Shown piece by piece: positions 20,103-27,586 of a DNA stretch of 64,000 bases. The position numbers were made by a program, and so were the translations under genes. The stretch covers positions 62,001 through 126,000 of the forward strand of contig NZ_VWNF01000041.1 in the NCBI RefSeq assembly GCF_008711175.1, in the 5' to 3' direction. Source of the DNA: Nesterenkonia ebinurensis. Lineage in GTDB: Bacteria > Actinomycetota > Actinomycetes > Actinomycetales > Micrococcaceae. Positions within the stretch are counted from its first letter, which is position 1, and each line of letters opens with the position of its first letter. The notes beneath the pieces were generated by a model. The model was not told the origin of the DNA, searched no databases, and worked only from the letters and a program-made list of their open reading frames with translations.

Positions 20103-20927
20103 ATGACGACGACGCTGCCGCTGAACTCAGGTGCCCATATCCCCCAGATCGGCTTCGGGACCTCCCAGGCCGCAGATGCTGCTCGCTCTGTGGCTGAGGC
20201 GGTGCGGGCCGGGTACCGGCATATCGACACCGCCCAGATGTACGGCAATGAGACCGGTGTCGGTGAGGGCGTGCGCGCCTCCGGAGTGCCGCGGGAAGAG
20301 GTCTTCGTCACCACCAAGCTCAACAACGGGCACCATGATCCGACCGATGTGCACCGCACCTTCCAGGAGTCCCTCGACCGGCTGGGCTTCGACTATGTGG
20401 ACCTCTTCCTCATCCACTGGCCGCTGCCGTTCCTGAACACCGACTATGTGGACACCTGGAAGGCGATGCTCCAGGTGCAGGAGACCGGCCGGGCCCGCTC
20501 GGTGGGTGTCTCCAACTTCCAGCCGGAGCACCTGGAGCGGATCATCGCAGCTACCGGGGTCGTCCCCGCGGTGAACCAGATCGAGGTCCATCCCTACTTC
20601 GCCAATAACGAGCTGCGTGAGTTCTCCAAGGCCCGCGGAATCATGGTTGAGGCCTGGAGCCCGCTGGGCAAGGGCACCGAGCTCAGCGACCCGGTCATCG
20701 CCGAGCTGGCGGCGAAGCACGGCCACGCGCCCGCCCAGGTGATCCTGCGCTGGCACCTGCAGCGGGGCGACGTCGTCATCCCCAAATCAGACAATCCGGA
20801 ACGCATCCGGTCCAATCTGGATCTCTCGGGCTTCGAGCTCACCGAGCAGGATATGGCCGCCCTGGATGCCCTGGACAAGGGTGAGGAGGGGCGGCGCAGC
20901 CCCCACCCGAATGAGTTCGGCAAGTAG
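20103..20927 (+). CDS. aldo/keto reductase (AKR5-like, 2,5-diketo-gluconate reductase type)
   Basis: A 274-residue NADPH-dependent aldo/keto reductase, full length. The catalytic Asp and Tyr are in HIDTAQMYGNE near residue 45, Lys in FVTTKLNN near 75, and His in FLIHWPLP near 108. The NADPH-binding C-terminal signature VVIPKSDNPERIRSNLD is present. It would reduce carbonyls on sugars or small aldehydes; the precise substrate is unknown. The ATG is preceded by GGATCGGGG; a longer frame overlapping phoU has no ribosome-binding site. It converges with the nuclease gene, with palindromic element A in between. Confidence 0.92.
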   Translation: MTTTLPLNSGAHIPQIGFGTSQAADAARSVAEAVRAGYRHIDTAQMYGNETGVGEGVRASGVPREEVFVTTKLNNGHHDPTDVHRTFQESLDRLGFDYVDLFLIHWPLPFLNTDYVDTWKAMLQVQETGRARSVGVSNFQPEHLERIIAATGVVPAVNQIEVHPYFANNELREFSKARGIMVEAWSPLGKGTELSDPVIAELAAKHGHAPAQVILRWHLQRGDVVIPKSDNPERIRSNLDLSGFELTEQDMAALDALDKGEEGRRSPHPNEFGK

Positions 20928-20985
20928 GCCCGCTTAGTCTCCGCGTCCGCCCCCTGGCGCCCCTTTCTGCTTCCCATAAGGCGAA

Positions 20986-21050
20986 TGGTGTGCTGAAATC
21001 CCGGGAAACAGCAGCACTTCAAACCGCTTGCGGCGGATTTCAGCACACCA
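20986..21050. repeat. palindromic element A flanking the nuclease gene
   Basis: Arms TGGTGTGCTGAAATCC (20986-21001) and its exact complement (21035-21050) enclose a 33-base loop that contains a second small hairpin, CCGC-TT-GCGG. The element resembles element B at 22163: both begin GAATGGTGTG, share TGAA-TCC arms, and carry GGAA or GGGAAA just inside. It lies 23 bases past the end of the nuclease gene. No T-run follows, so a plain terminator is less likely than a REP-like or mobile-unit end. Confidence 0.85.
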
Positions 21051-21073
21051 ACCTGCGGGATGCTCAGCCAGTA

Positions 21074-22045
21074 TCAGCGGTGTTGCCGTAGCAATCGCTC
21101 CAGGCGCGCGATCAGGGAGCGAAATCCCTCCTGCTGATCCACCCGGTTGGCCAGGATGACAGTCCAGCCTTCTGCCTCGAACGCTGCGTTGCGGCGCTGG
21201 TCCCGGGCCTGCTGCTCTGCTGTGAAGTGGTGTTGCCCCTCGTACTGCAGCACGATCTTCTGGTCGCGGTACCCAGCATCGCCTGTCGGAGAGTACGCAT
21301 CCCGAGGGTGAAGCTTGATCTGAAGCTCAGGCTCCCGAAGCCCTGCTGCAATTATGGCAAGCCTCATATAGGTTTCCGGTTCGGAGTCTGCCCCCACCCG
21401 GACCAGCTGCAATGCCTCCCTGGCCCGAGAAACACCTATCCGCCCGCGGCCAGCCCGAACGATGCGCTGAAGTTCCTCAACCGTGCACCAAGGGCGCTTC
21501 CGAGACTCAAGGCTGGGATGAGGTTGACGGACCAGCTGGTCACCGACGGCGACGAGTTCATGGACCATCAGCGTCTCAGCCAGTTCCAGGAACACGCGCG
21601 GTCCTGGCGAAAGCGCAGCACCTCGGAACTTCCACAGCTCCGGGGGATATTTCTTGGAGCGGTGGAAGACCACATCAGAGGCACCAGCGAGGGCAGGCGA
21701 ACGATTGAGCCCAGTGATGTGGATGCGCAGATCGTGCTGAAACCGGCGGGGAACCCTCAGCCCAAGACATCTCGCCGCCGTGAAGTGGCTGATCCAGAGG
21801 TTCCCGGACCGCACTGAGAGTGCCCGGGCCTTCGACAGCATGCCCTCAAGCAGCGTCTCAGACTCCCCTGAGGCGGTTCTATGATCCTGATCCAGTGGCT
21901 TGTGCCTATAAACTCCCCAGCTGATCCGTTCCACGTCTCGGGCCTGCAGACGTCCGCCCTCAACACCGTGTTGGGAAGCTTCTTCTCGAGTAAACACGGC
22001 GCCCAGTAGTTCTGGAGGCAGTGGATGCGGATTCCTCATACCCAC
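21074..22045 (-). CDS. AbiEi-like domain plus DUF559/Vsr-like nuclease protein
   Basis: A 323-residue protein of a type scattered irregularly through actinobacterial genomes. The N-terminus (about 1-55, FTREEASQHGVEGGRLQARDVERISWGVYR) resembles the winged-helix AbiEi antitoxin-type domain. The C-terminus (about 220-323) has SEPETYMRLAII, then YRDQKIVLQYEGQHH and ARDQRRNAAFEAEGWTVIL, the order of acidic residues and Glu-x-x-His expected for a DUF559/Vsr-like PD-(D/E)xK nuclease. It probably cuts or nicks DNA; a defence or selfish role is inferred. GTG is the likely start, five bases after GGTGGG. It has no partner gene and is bracketed by two homologous palindromic elements. Upstream DNA is AT-rich. 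Confidence 0.75.
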   Translation of the reverse strand: MGMRNPHPLPPELLGAVFTREEASQHGVEGGRLQARDVERISWGVYRHKPLDQDHRTASGESETLLEGMLSKARALSVRSGNLWISHFTAARCLGLRVPRRFQHDLRIHITGLNRSPALAGASDVVFHRSKKYPPELWKFRGAALSPGPRVFLELAETLMVHELVAVGDQLVRQPHPSLESRKRPWCTVEELQRIVRAGRGRIGVSRAREALQLVRVGADSEPETYMRLAIIAAGLREPELQIKLHPRDAYSPTGDAGYRDQKIVLQYEGQHHFTAEQQARDQRRNAAFEAEGWTVILANRVDQQEGFRSLIARLERLLRQHR

Positions 22046-22062
22046 AGAATCCCACCAAATGA

Positions 22063-22075
22063 GTCCAAAATGGAC
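22063..22075. promoter_or_regulatory. small palindrome before the nuclease gene
   Basis: GTCCA-AAA-TGGAC, perfect 5-bp arms, 18 bases upstream of the nuclease start. With the N-terminal winged-helix domain this could be an autoregulatory operator, which is only inference. Confidence 0.35.
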
Positions 22076-22089
22076 AAAAAGTGACTATC

Positions 22090-22098
22090 TGTGGATAA
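22090..22098 (-). promoter_or_regulatory. consensus DnaA box
   Basis: TTATCCACA on the minus strand matches the DnaA-box consensus exactly. It is a lone copy in the AT-rich leader of the nuclease gene. It may be chance, a regulatory site, or part of the cassette's biology. Confidence 0.35.
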
Positions 22099-22103
22099 AC
22101 AAG

Positions 22104-22120
22104 TCCTCCTAGCAGGAGGA
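22104..22120. promoter_or_regulatory. 7-bp-arm palindrome in the nuclease leader
   Basis: TCCTCCT-AGC-AGGAGGA is perfectly symmetric. It sits 59 bases upstream of the nuclease start, and it resembles a strong ribosome-binding site on the plus strand although no gene follows there. Confidence 0.35.
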
Positions 22121-22162
22121 TGAAGCAAGGATAGTTCTCGGTGCCGACCCTATCGGAGAGAA

Positions 22163-22226
22163 TGGTGTGTTGAATTCCTCGGAAGACTGCCGCGACTACG
22201 GCTATTCACGGGAATTCAACACACCA
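22163..22226. repeat. palindromic element B flanking the nuclease gene
   Basis: Arms TGGTGTGTTGAATTCC (22163-22178) and its exact complement (22211-22226) enclose a 32-base loop with an inner GCCG/CGGC hairpin. It has the same architecture and orientation as element A, with two differences among the 16 arm bases. It lies 117 bases upstream of the nuclease start and 37 bases past the end of gpmA. Confidence 0.85.
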
Positions 22227-22262
22227 AGCCAGACACACCCGTCCCGGTCAGGAGCTTAGGCC

Positions 22263-23009
22263 TTACTTCTTACCCTGGTTGGCAACGGCCTGGATTGCCT
22301 CAGCAGCAGCCTCGGGGTCCAGGTAGGTGCCACCAGTGTTAACCGGTGTGAAGTTCTCGTCCAGCTGGTAGTGCAGCGGAATGCCGGTGGGGATGTTCAG
22401 TCCGGCAATGTCCTCATCGCTGATCCCATCCAAATGCTTCACCAGGGCACGCAGCGAGTTGCCGTGGGCGGCCAGCAGCACGGTCTTACCTGCCTTGAGA
22501 TCGCCGATCACCTCGGACTCGTAGTAGGGGATGAACCGCTCCACCACGTCCTTGAGGCACTCAGTCTTCGGCGCAGCCTCGCCCAGATCTGCGTAGCGAG
22601 CATCCCCGGACTGGCTGTAGGGATCCTCGGCGTCGATCTCAGGGGGAGGGGTGTCGTAGGAGCGCCGCCAGGTCATGAACTGTTCCTCGCCGTACTTCTC
22701 GCGCACCTGGGTCTTGTTCTTGCCCTGCAGAGCACCATAGTGGCGTTCGTTGAGCCGCCAGTCCCGCTTGACCGGGATCCACAGCCGGTCAGCGGTCTCC
22801 AGGGTCAGGTGCGCGGTGGTGATAGCGCGCTGCAGCAGCGAGGTGTGCACCACATCGGGCAGCAGGTTGTGCTCAGCCAGCAGCTGACCGCCGCGGGCGG
22901 CCTCAGCCCGGCCGGTCTCAGTCAGCGGCACATCCACCCAGCCGGTGAAAAGGTTCTTCTGGTTCCACTCGCTCTGGCCGTGCCGCAGCAGGATCAGGTC
23001 ATAGCTCAT
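22263..23009 (-). CDS. gpmA: 2,3-bisphosphoglycerate-dependent phosphoglycerate mutase
   Basis: A 248-residue glycolytic enzyme interconverting 3- and 2-phosphoglycerate. The phospho-histidine motif [12 protein letters not shown] is at the N-terminus, the second active-site Arg/Glu region is in [11 protein letters not shown] near residue 88, and the second His is in [12 protein letters not shown] near 183. I choose MSYDLILL with GGGAGC upstream; an ATG five codons earlier has no site. In many actinobacteria this gene sits close to phoU-senX3-regX3, as here, although the AKR and nuclease genes intervene. Confidence 0.97.
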   Translation of the reverse strand: MSYDLILLRHGQSEWNQKNLFTGWVDVPLTETGRAEAARGGQLLAEHNLLPDVVHTSLLQRAITTAHLTLETADRLWIPVKRDWRLNERHYGALQGKNKTQVREKYGEEQFMTWRRSYDTPPPEIDAEDPYSQSGDARYADLGEAAPKTECLKDVVERFIPYYESEVIGDLKAGKTVLLAAHGNSLRALVKHLDGISDEDIAGLNIPTGIPLHYQLDENFTPVNTGGTYLDPEAAAEAIQAVANQGKK

Positions 23010-23111
23010 TGCCGGTGCTCCCATTCAGTAGAGGGTGTGAGATCACGACGCCGTTGTCTTCAGTGACCACTCTATCGGGACTCGGGTGCCGCCGGGGCAG
23101 CCCGCAGTGGA

Positions 23112-23426
23112 CTACCGGCCACTGACCGCGGGGTCCACATCAGCCAGGTACACCGAGGCCATGCAGGCGCCGATCACCGGGAAGAGCAGGCTGAACGCTC
23201 CAGGCGGGGAGAGGTGGGAGAGCAGGCCGATGACGGTCAGGGCCAGGGCTCCGCCGGTCATGCCCAGCCAGAATCCTTTGGTGCGCTTGCCCTGCACGAA
23301 GAACATGTCCGAGCTCTTCGGCAGGCAGCGCAGCAGGGCGATCACGGCCAGGATTACGCAGACCACAATGAACGCCAGCTGAATATAGTAGTCGGCGAGG
23401 AATGCCAGGATCCAGAGCTGAGACAT
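23112..23426 (-). CDS. DUF2516-family small membrane protein
   Basis: A 104-residue protein with three hydrophobic segments, about residues 15-35, 53-70 and 75-95, and a short charged loop SSDMFFVQGKRTKGFW between the first two. The length and the WLG-MTGGALA segment match the actinobacterial DUF2516 family. Function is unknown. It lies alone between gpmA and the divergent tmk gene, with 54 bases before the tmk start. Confidence 0.75.
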   Translation of the reverse strand: MSQLWILAFLADYYIQLAFIVVCVILAVIALLRCLPKSSDMFFVQGKRTKGFWLGMTGGALALTVIGLLSHLSPPGAFSLLFPVIGACMASVYLADVDPAVSGR

Positions 23427-23480
23427 GCCTCGATGCTATCGCAGGCTCAGCGCCCGTGCGGTGCAGATAGGCTGAAGTCC

Positions 23481-24140
23481 GTGAGTGAGCAGAGCAAAGG
23501 ACTCTTCGTCGTCTTCGAGGGCGGCGAAGGCGCGGGCAAGACCACTCAGCTTCAGCTGCTGGAGGACTGGCTGACCGGAGCTGGGCACACTGTACTGCGC
23601 ACCCGGGAGCCCGGCGGCACAGAAATCGGCGAGCGGATCCGTGGTCTGCTGCTGGAGCACGGCCAGGGAGAGGTGGACCCGCGGACCGAGACGCTGCTCT
23701 TTGCGGCCTCCCGTGCTGCCCATGTGACCCAGAAGATCCGCCCGGCCCTGGCCTCAGGCGCCGTGGTGCTCTGCGATCGCTACATCGATTCCTCCCTGGC
23801 CTATCAGGGTGCTGGTCGCGGCCTGGGGGTGGCTGAGGTGGCACAGATCAATGCCTGGGCAACGCAGGGTCTGCAGCCAGATGTCACCGTTCTGCTGGAT
23901 CTGGATCCTGCGCTCTCTGCCCAGCGCCGGGCGGCCCGCGACGGGGGTGCGGCCGGGGACCGGATAGAATCGGCGGATCTTGTCTTCCACGCTGCGCTGC
24001 GCCAAGCGTTCCTGGACCGGGCCGCTGGTGCCCCGAAGCGTTACCTGGTGCTTGATGCCACCGGCAGCATGGAGCAGTTGCACGCTGAGATTCGCGGCTG
24101 CCTTCAGCCGCTGCTCAACGGTGCTGCTGGTGCCGACTGA
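23481..24140 (+). CDS. tmk: thymidylate kinase
   Basis: A 219-residue dTMP kinase producing dTDP for DNA synthesis. The P-loop is FEGGEGAGKTTQ near residue 12, the substrate-binding motif is TREPGGTEIGERIR, the DR(Y/H) motif is LCDRYIDSSLAYQG near 97, and the LID follows. GTG is chosen as start because the family begins just before KGLFVVFEGGEG; upstream in-frame codons run into the intergenic region. The 3' end overlaps the converging DUF368 gene by 26 bases. holB is not in sight. Confidence 0.95.
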   Translation: MSEQSKGLFVVFEGGEGAGKTTQLQLLEDWLTGAGHTVLRTREPGGTEIGERIRGLLLEHGQGEVDPRTETLLFAASRAAHVTQKIRPALASGAVVLCDRYIDSSLAYQGAGRGLGVAEVAQINAWATQGLQPDVTVLLDLDPALSAQRRAARDGGAAGDRIESADLVFHAALRQAFLDRAAGAPKRYLVLDATGSMEQLHAEIRGCLQPLLNGAAGAD

Positions 24141-25065
24141 GCCGCCGGTCAAGAACCAGCAGCAGTGCGACGATGCCCGCCCCAGCTGCTGCCAGACCCG
24201 CCGCAGGTGCCAACAGCTCATCCGGCGCCAACAGCCCGCGGTCCTCAGTCTGCCAGGGCCAGAGGGTGCGCAGCGCTCCGAGCATCACTCCGGCAAGCAC
24301 CACCATAGTGACCGTGTGATGGTGGTCCAGCAGCCATTTCAGCCCCTTGACGATGCTCACCAGCCCAATGAGCAGCCCGGCGAAGAACACCGCGAGGTAT
24401 CCGAGGTCGAGGTCCCGAGCGGCGGCGATGGTGGGCTGGTAGAGCCCGAAGGTCAACAGTAAGAAAGACCCGGAGAGTCCGGGAAGCAGTAGCGCGGAGA
24501 CAGCCACTGCGGCCGCTGGCAGCACAATCCACCAATGGGGTTCCACCTGGCCCGGAGGCAGGGAGACCAGCACGAAGGTGACTGCCGCAGCTGCCAGGCC
24601 GATGATCCAGTGCTTTACCGCCAGGGTGCCTGAAGCCGAGTCGCGGGCCATCCGGTAGGGCACCGCCAGGGAGACCAGCACCATGCCGAAGAAGGCAGCC
24701 CGGGTCAGCTCAGGGTAATTTTCCACCCAGTCTCCAATGAACTGCACGGCAGTGAAGAGACCGATTGGCATGCCGATCATCACCGGGATCACCACGGACC
24801 AGTGGACCAGGGCCATCTGCTCCCGAAAGTGCTGCGCCCGGTCGGGACCGGTGATCAGCGCCCGGACGCCGGAGACGATCGCGGAGGCGGAGTCGATGAG
24901 CTGCCGGTATATCCCCACCACCAGGGCCACTGTGCCCCCGGAGACCCCGGGCACAGTCTCCACCACACCGATCAGCCCGCCGCGAATAACATTGCCGGGC
25001 ACCGAGGTGCGCCGAAGCTCATCAAGAACGGGGGCGTCGTCGTAATGGTCAGGAGTGTGGGTCAC
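24115..25065 (-). CDS. DUF368 polyprenyl-phosphate carrier transporter (PopT-like)
   Basis: A 316-residue polytopic membrane protein with about eight helices and the DUF368 N-terminal signature GVVETVPGVSGGTVAL near residue 35, repeated in weaker form as LLLPGLSGSFLLLTFGLY near 205. DUF368 and DedA proteins have been shown to recycle undecaprenyl phosphate across the membrane for cell-wall synthesis, with DUF368 (PopT) important at alkaline pH. Its gene converges with and overlaps tmk. The assignment to the family is good; the transport role is carried over from studied homologues. Confidence 0.85.
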   Translation of the reverse strand: MTHTPDHYDDAPVLDELRRTSVPGNVIRGGLIGVVETVPGVSGGTVALVVGIYRQLIDSASAIVSGVRALITGPDRAQHFREQMALVHWSVVIPVMIGMPIGLFTAVQFIGDWVENYPELTRAAFFGMVLVSLAVPYRMARDSASGTLAVKHWIIGLAAAAVTFVLVSLPPGQVEPHWWIVLPAAAVAVSALLLPGLSGSFLLLTFGLYQPTIAAARDLDLGYLAVFFAGLLIGLVSIVKGLKWLLDHHHTVTMVVLAGVMLGALRTLWPWQTEDRGLLAPDELLAPAAGLAAAGAGIVALLLVLDRRLSRHQQHR

Positions 25066-25074
25066 GGAGGAAGC

Positions 25075-26778
25075 CTACAGCGGATCGAGGGTGTAGGGCT
25101 CCACGGCCTGGAAACGTACCTGATGACCGGGAGGCAGTTGGGCGGCCAGGCCGAGGTCCTCACGGACGACGACGCCGATCACAGGGTATCCGCCGGTGAC
25201 CGGGTGGTCTGCCAGAAACACCATCGGTTCACCTGAGGGCGGGATCTGGATGGATCCGCGCACCACCGGCTCACTGGGCAGCTCCTCCTGGCGGGTGCGC
25301 TGAACCGGCGGTTCGGAATGCTCAGGGCCATCGGGATCCTCGGGGTGCGCAGCTCGCAGCCGCGTGCCCACACGGTTGGAGTCCTCGGAGACTGTCCAAG
25401 TCATTGACTGCAGCGCGGCAAGCCCTGGGTTGCTGTGCTTGGAGGCGAACCACTCCTCCCGGGGCCCCGGGACGAACCTCAGGGTGGTGGGGATTCCCGG
25501 CTCGGGCAGGGCGGTGCGGGCGACGTCGGCGATCCCCACAAAGCCGGAGGGCGCCCCCACCAGGGCGAAGCACTGGCCGGCGGAGACTGGTGCCGGGCCG
25601 AGTCCGGAGAGCAGGTCGGTGGCGGAACTGCCCAGCACCGCCGGGGCGGCCAGTCCCCCGGAGACGGCCACATAGCTGCGCAGTCCTCGGCTGGGAGCGC
25701 TGAGTCTCAGCCGCTCGCCCGGGTAGATGAGGAAGGGGGCGCGCAGCGGAACCTCCCTGATCTGCTCGGGCCCGGGAACGCCGTGGCTGGCCATATTGGA
25801 GGTCTCCGGCACGGACGGAGTGCTGATCTGAAGTCTGCTTTCGGCCCCGGTGACCGCCAGCACGGAGATCTGGTGCACCGCCAGTTCCAGTCCGCCGTGG
25901 AGGACCTCGAAGCCCACTGCCTCCTGAGGGTTTCCCACCAGTTGGTTGACCTGTCGCAGTGCCTGTAGGTCGGCGGCCCCGGAGCGGGGCACGCCCAGTT
26001 CGCTGTGGCCGGGCCGGCCCAGGTCCTGCAGCAGGGTCTGCGGGCCGGGGCTGAGCACCTCCAGCACCACGTCTGTGGCCGGCACCGGCGGGACGGGGGC
26101 AGGCTGCTGGGCTCCGGCGCTCACGGTGATCCGTTCGGCCACGGGCCGGTAACGCACCGTGTCTCCGGCCCGGATCAGGGCAGGTTCGGGACGGCTGATG
26201 TCCCAGAGCGCGGCGTCGGTGGTGCCGATGAGCTGCCAGCCGCCCGGGCTGCTGCGCGGATAGGCTGCAGAGAACTCTCCGGCCAGGCCCACCGCACCGG
26301 CGGGGACCACGGTGCGCGGGGTCTCCAGTCTCGGCACGGGCCCGGGGAGGCCGGACTTCCTGGGCCGGCGCCGGGTAACCAGCTGCTCCGGCAGACAATA
26401 GGTGAACCCGGGGGCGAAGCCGCCGAAGGCAGCCGCCCAGCGGGTGCTGCTGTGCCAGTCGATGAGTCCCTGGGGACTGAGCCCGAGATGCTCGGCGGCA
26501 GAGTCCAGGTCGGCGCCGTCGTAGTGGACCCGCAACTCGATTTCCCGGCCAGTCTCGGAGGCACCGGCCTTAGGACGGATACGGCGCAGCTGCCGCTGCG
26601 CCTCCCGGGCCTGCTGACGGGTGCGGAAGGCGACCAGCACAGTCCGCGCCGCGGGCACCGCCTCAAGCTGCCCGGGCAGCGGCGTGGCACTGAGCTGCCG
26701 GTGGAAGGCCAGCACATCGGCCGGGCTGGCGAATTCGGCCAGCAGAGCCCGCTGGCCCGCCCGGTGCAGGGCCTCCAT
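25075..26778 (-). CDS. 5-oxoprolinase subunits B and C fused (PxpBC)
   Basis: A 567-residue fusion. The N-terminal half (about 1-225) is the PxpB/KipI-type domain, with the family's LPGQLEAVPAARTVLVAF and GFAPGFTYCLPE segments. The C-terminal half (about 245-560) is PxpC/KipA-type, starting EVLSPGPQTLLQDLGRPGHSELGVPRSGAAD and with the later NRVGTRL and DHPVTGGYPVIGVV motifs. Together with PxpA it hydrolyses ATP to open 5-oxoproline to glutamate. The start shares a base with the pxpA stop (TGATG), so translation is coupled. Separate pxpB and pxpC genes are more usual; the fusion recalls urea-amidolyase-like allophanate hydrolase annotations, but pxpA beside it settles the role. Confidence 0.9.
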   Translation of the reverse strand: MEALHRAGQRALLAEFASPADVLAFHRQLSATPLPGQLEAVPAARTVLVAFRTRQQAREAQRQLRRIRPKAGASETGREIELRVHYDGADLDSAAEHLGLSPQGLIDWHSSTRWAAAFGGFAPGFTYCLPEQLVTRRRPRKSGLPGPVPRLETPRTVVPAGAVGLAGEFSAAYPRSSPGGWQLIGTTDAALWDISRPEPALIRAGDTVRYRPVAERITVSAGAQQPAPVPPVPATDVVLEVLSPGPQTLLQDLGRPGHSELGVPRSGAADLQALRQVNQLVGNPQEAVGFEVLHGGLELAVHQISVLAVTGAESRLQISTPSVPETSNMASHGVPGPEQIREVPLRAPFLIYPGERLRLSAPSRGLRSYVAVSGGLAAPAVLGSSATDLLSGLGPAPVSAGQCFALVGAPSGFVGIADVARTALPEPGIPTTLRFVPGPREEWFASKHSNPGLAALQSMTWTVSEDSNRVGTRLRAAHPEDPDGPEHSEPPVQRTRQEELPSEPVVRGSIQIPPSGEPMVFLADHPVTGGYPVIGVVVREDLGLAAQLPPGHQVRFQAVEPYTLDPL

Positions 26779-27557
26779 CAGGCGAAGCTCTCAATGCTGA
26801 CCCCAGCGCCGGTGAGCGCGGCGCGGACCGCCTCGGCCATTGCACCGGCTGAGGGGGTGTCCCCGTGCAGGCAGATGCTGTCGGCCTGGATCTGCAGGCT
26901 GGTGCCGTCCTCGGCGATGATGGTGCCCTCCTCCGCGTAGCGCTGGATTGTCTCAGCCACCGCAGGGATATGGGTGACTACAGCGCCTGGTTCACGCCGG
27001 GAGACCAGCGTACCGTCCGGCCGGTAGGCCCGATCTGCGAAAATCTCCTGAGGGGTGGGGATTCCCCGTTCTGCGGCGATCTGATGGGCCAGGGCGCCGG
27101 GGGCCAGCAGCAGCGGAAGCACCCGACCGGTGGCCTCGGCGAAGGCGGAGAGCGCATCGACCACCGCGAGCGCATGCCCCGGATGGCTGTGGCAGGCGTG
27201 GTAGAGGGCTCCATGCGGCTTGATGTAGCGGACCCTGGTGCTGGCAGCGGCGGCCAGGCCGTCCAGGGCGGAGAGCTGGTAGAGCACATCGGCGGTGAGC
27301 TCCTCAGCTGAGGCGTCCACAAACCGGCGACCGAACCCGGCCAGGTCCCGGTAGGCGGGGTGGGCGCCCACGGTAACCCCGGCCTCTGCTGCGGCCTGCA
27401 GGGTGGTACGCAGGGCCTGCGGGTCCCCAGCGTGGAACCCGCAGGCGATATTGGCCGAGGAGACCTGGCCCAGCATGGCGGAGTCCTGGCCCATGCTCCA
27501 GGAGCCGAAGCTCTCGCCGAGGTCGGCGTTGAGGTCGATGCTGTGCTGGGCAGCCAC
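26778..27557 (-). CDS. pxpA: 5-oxoprolinase subunit A
   Basis: A 259-residue LamB/YcsF-family protein, the third part of the ATP-dependent 5-oxoprolinase. The N-terminal signature IDLNADLGESFG, then SANIACGFHAGDP near residue 33, GAHPAYRDLAGFGRR near 62, and YIKPHGALYH near 110 are all present. It is the first gene of a two-gene operon with the fused pxpBC. Only 29 bases separate its start from that of the divergent MFS transporter, so their promoters must overlap the opposite genes or each other. Confidence 0.94.
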   Translation of the reverse strand: MAAQHSIDLNADLGESFGSWSMGQDSAMLGQVSSANIACGFHAGDPQALRTTLQAAAEAGVTVGAHPAYRDLAGFGRRFVDASAEELTADVLYQLSALDGLAAAASTRVRYIKPHGALYHACHSHPGHALAVVDALSAFAEATGRVLPLLLAPGALAHQIAAERGIPTPQEIFADRAYRPDGTLVSRREPGAVVTHIPAVAETIQRYAEEGTIIAEDGTSLQIQADSICLHGDTPSAGAMAEAVRAALTGAGVSIESFA

Positions 27558-27586
27558 GGTGAGCCCCTTCGTGAAAGAATCGGTAT

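Noticed and set aside
22104-22125. AGGAGGATGAAG read as the start of a plus-strand gene
   Set aside because: The ATG lies two bases after AGGAGG and the following frame closes quickly; it is better explained as half of a palindrome.
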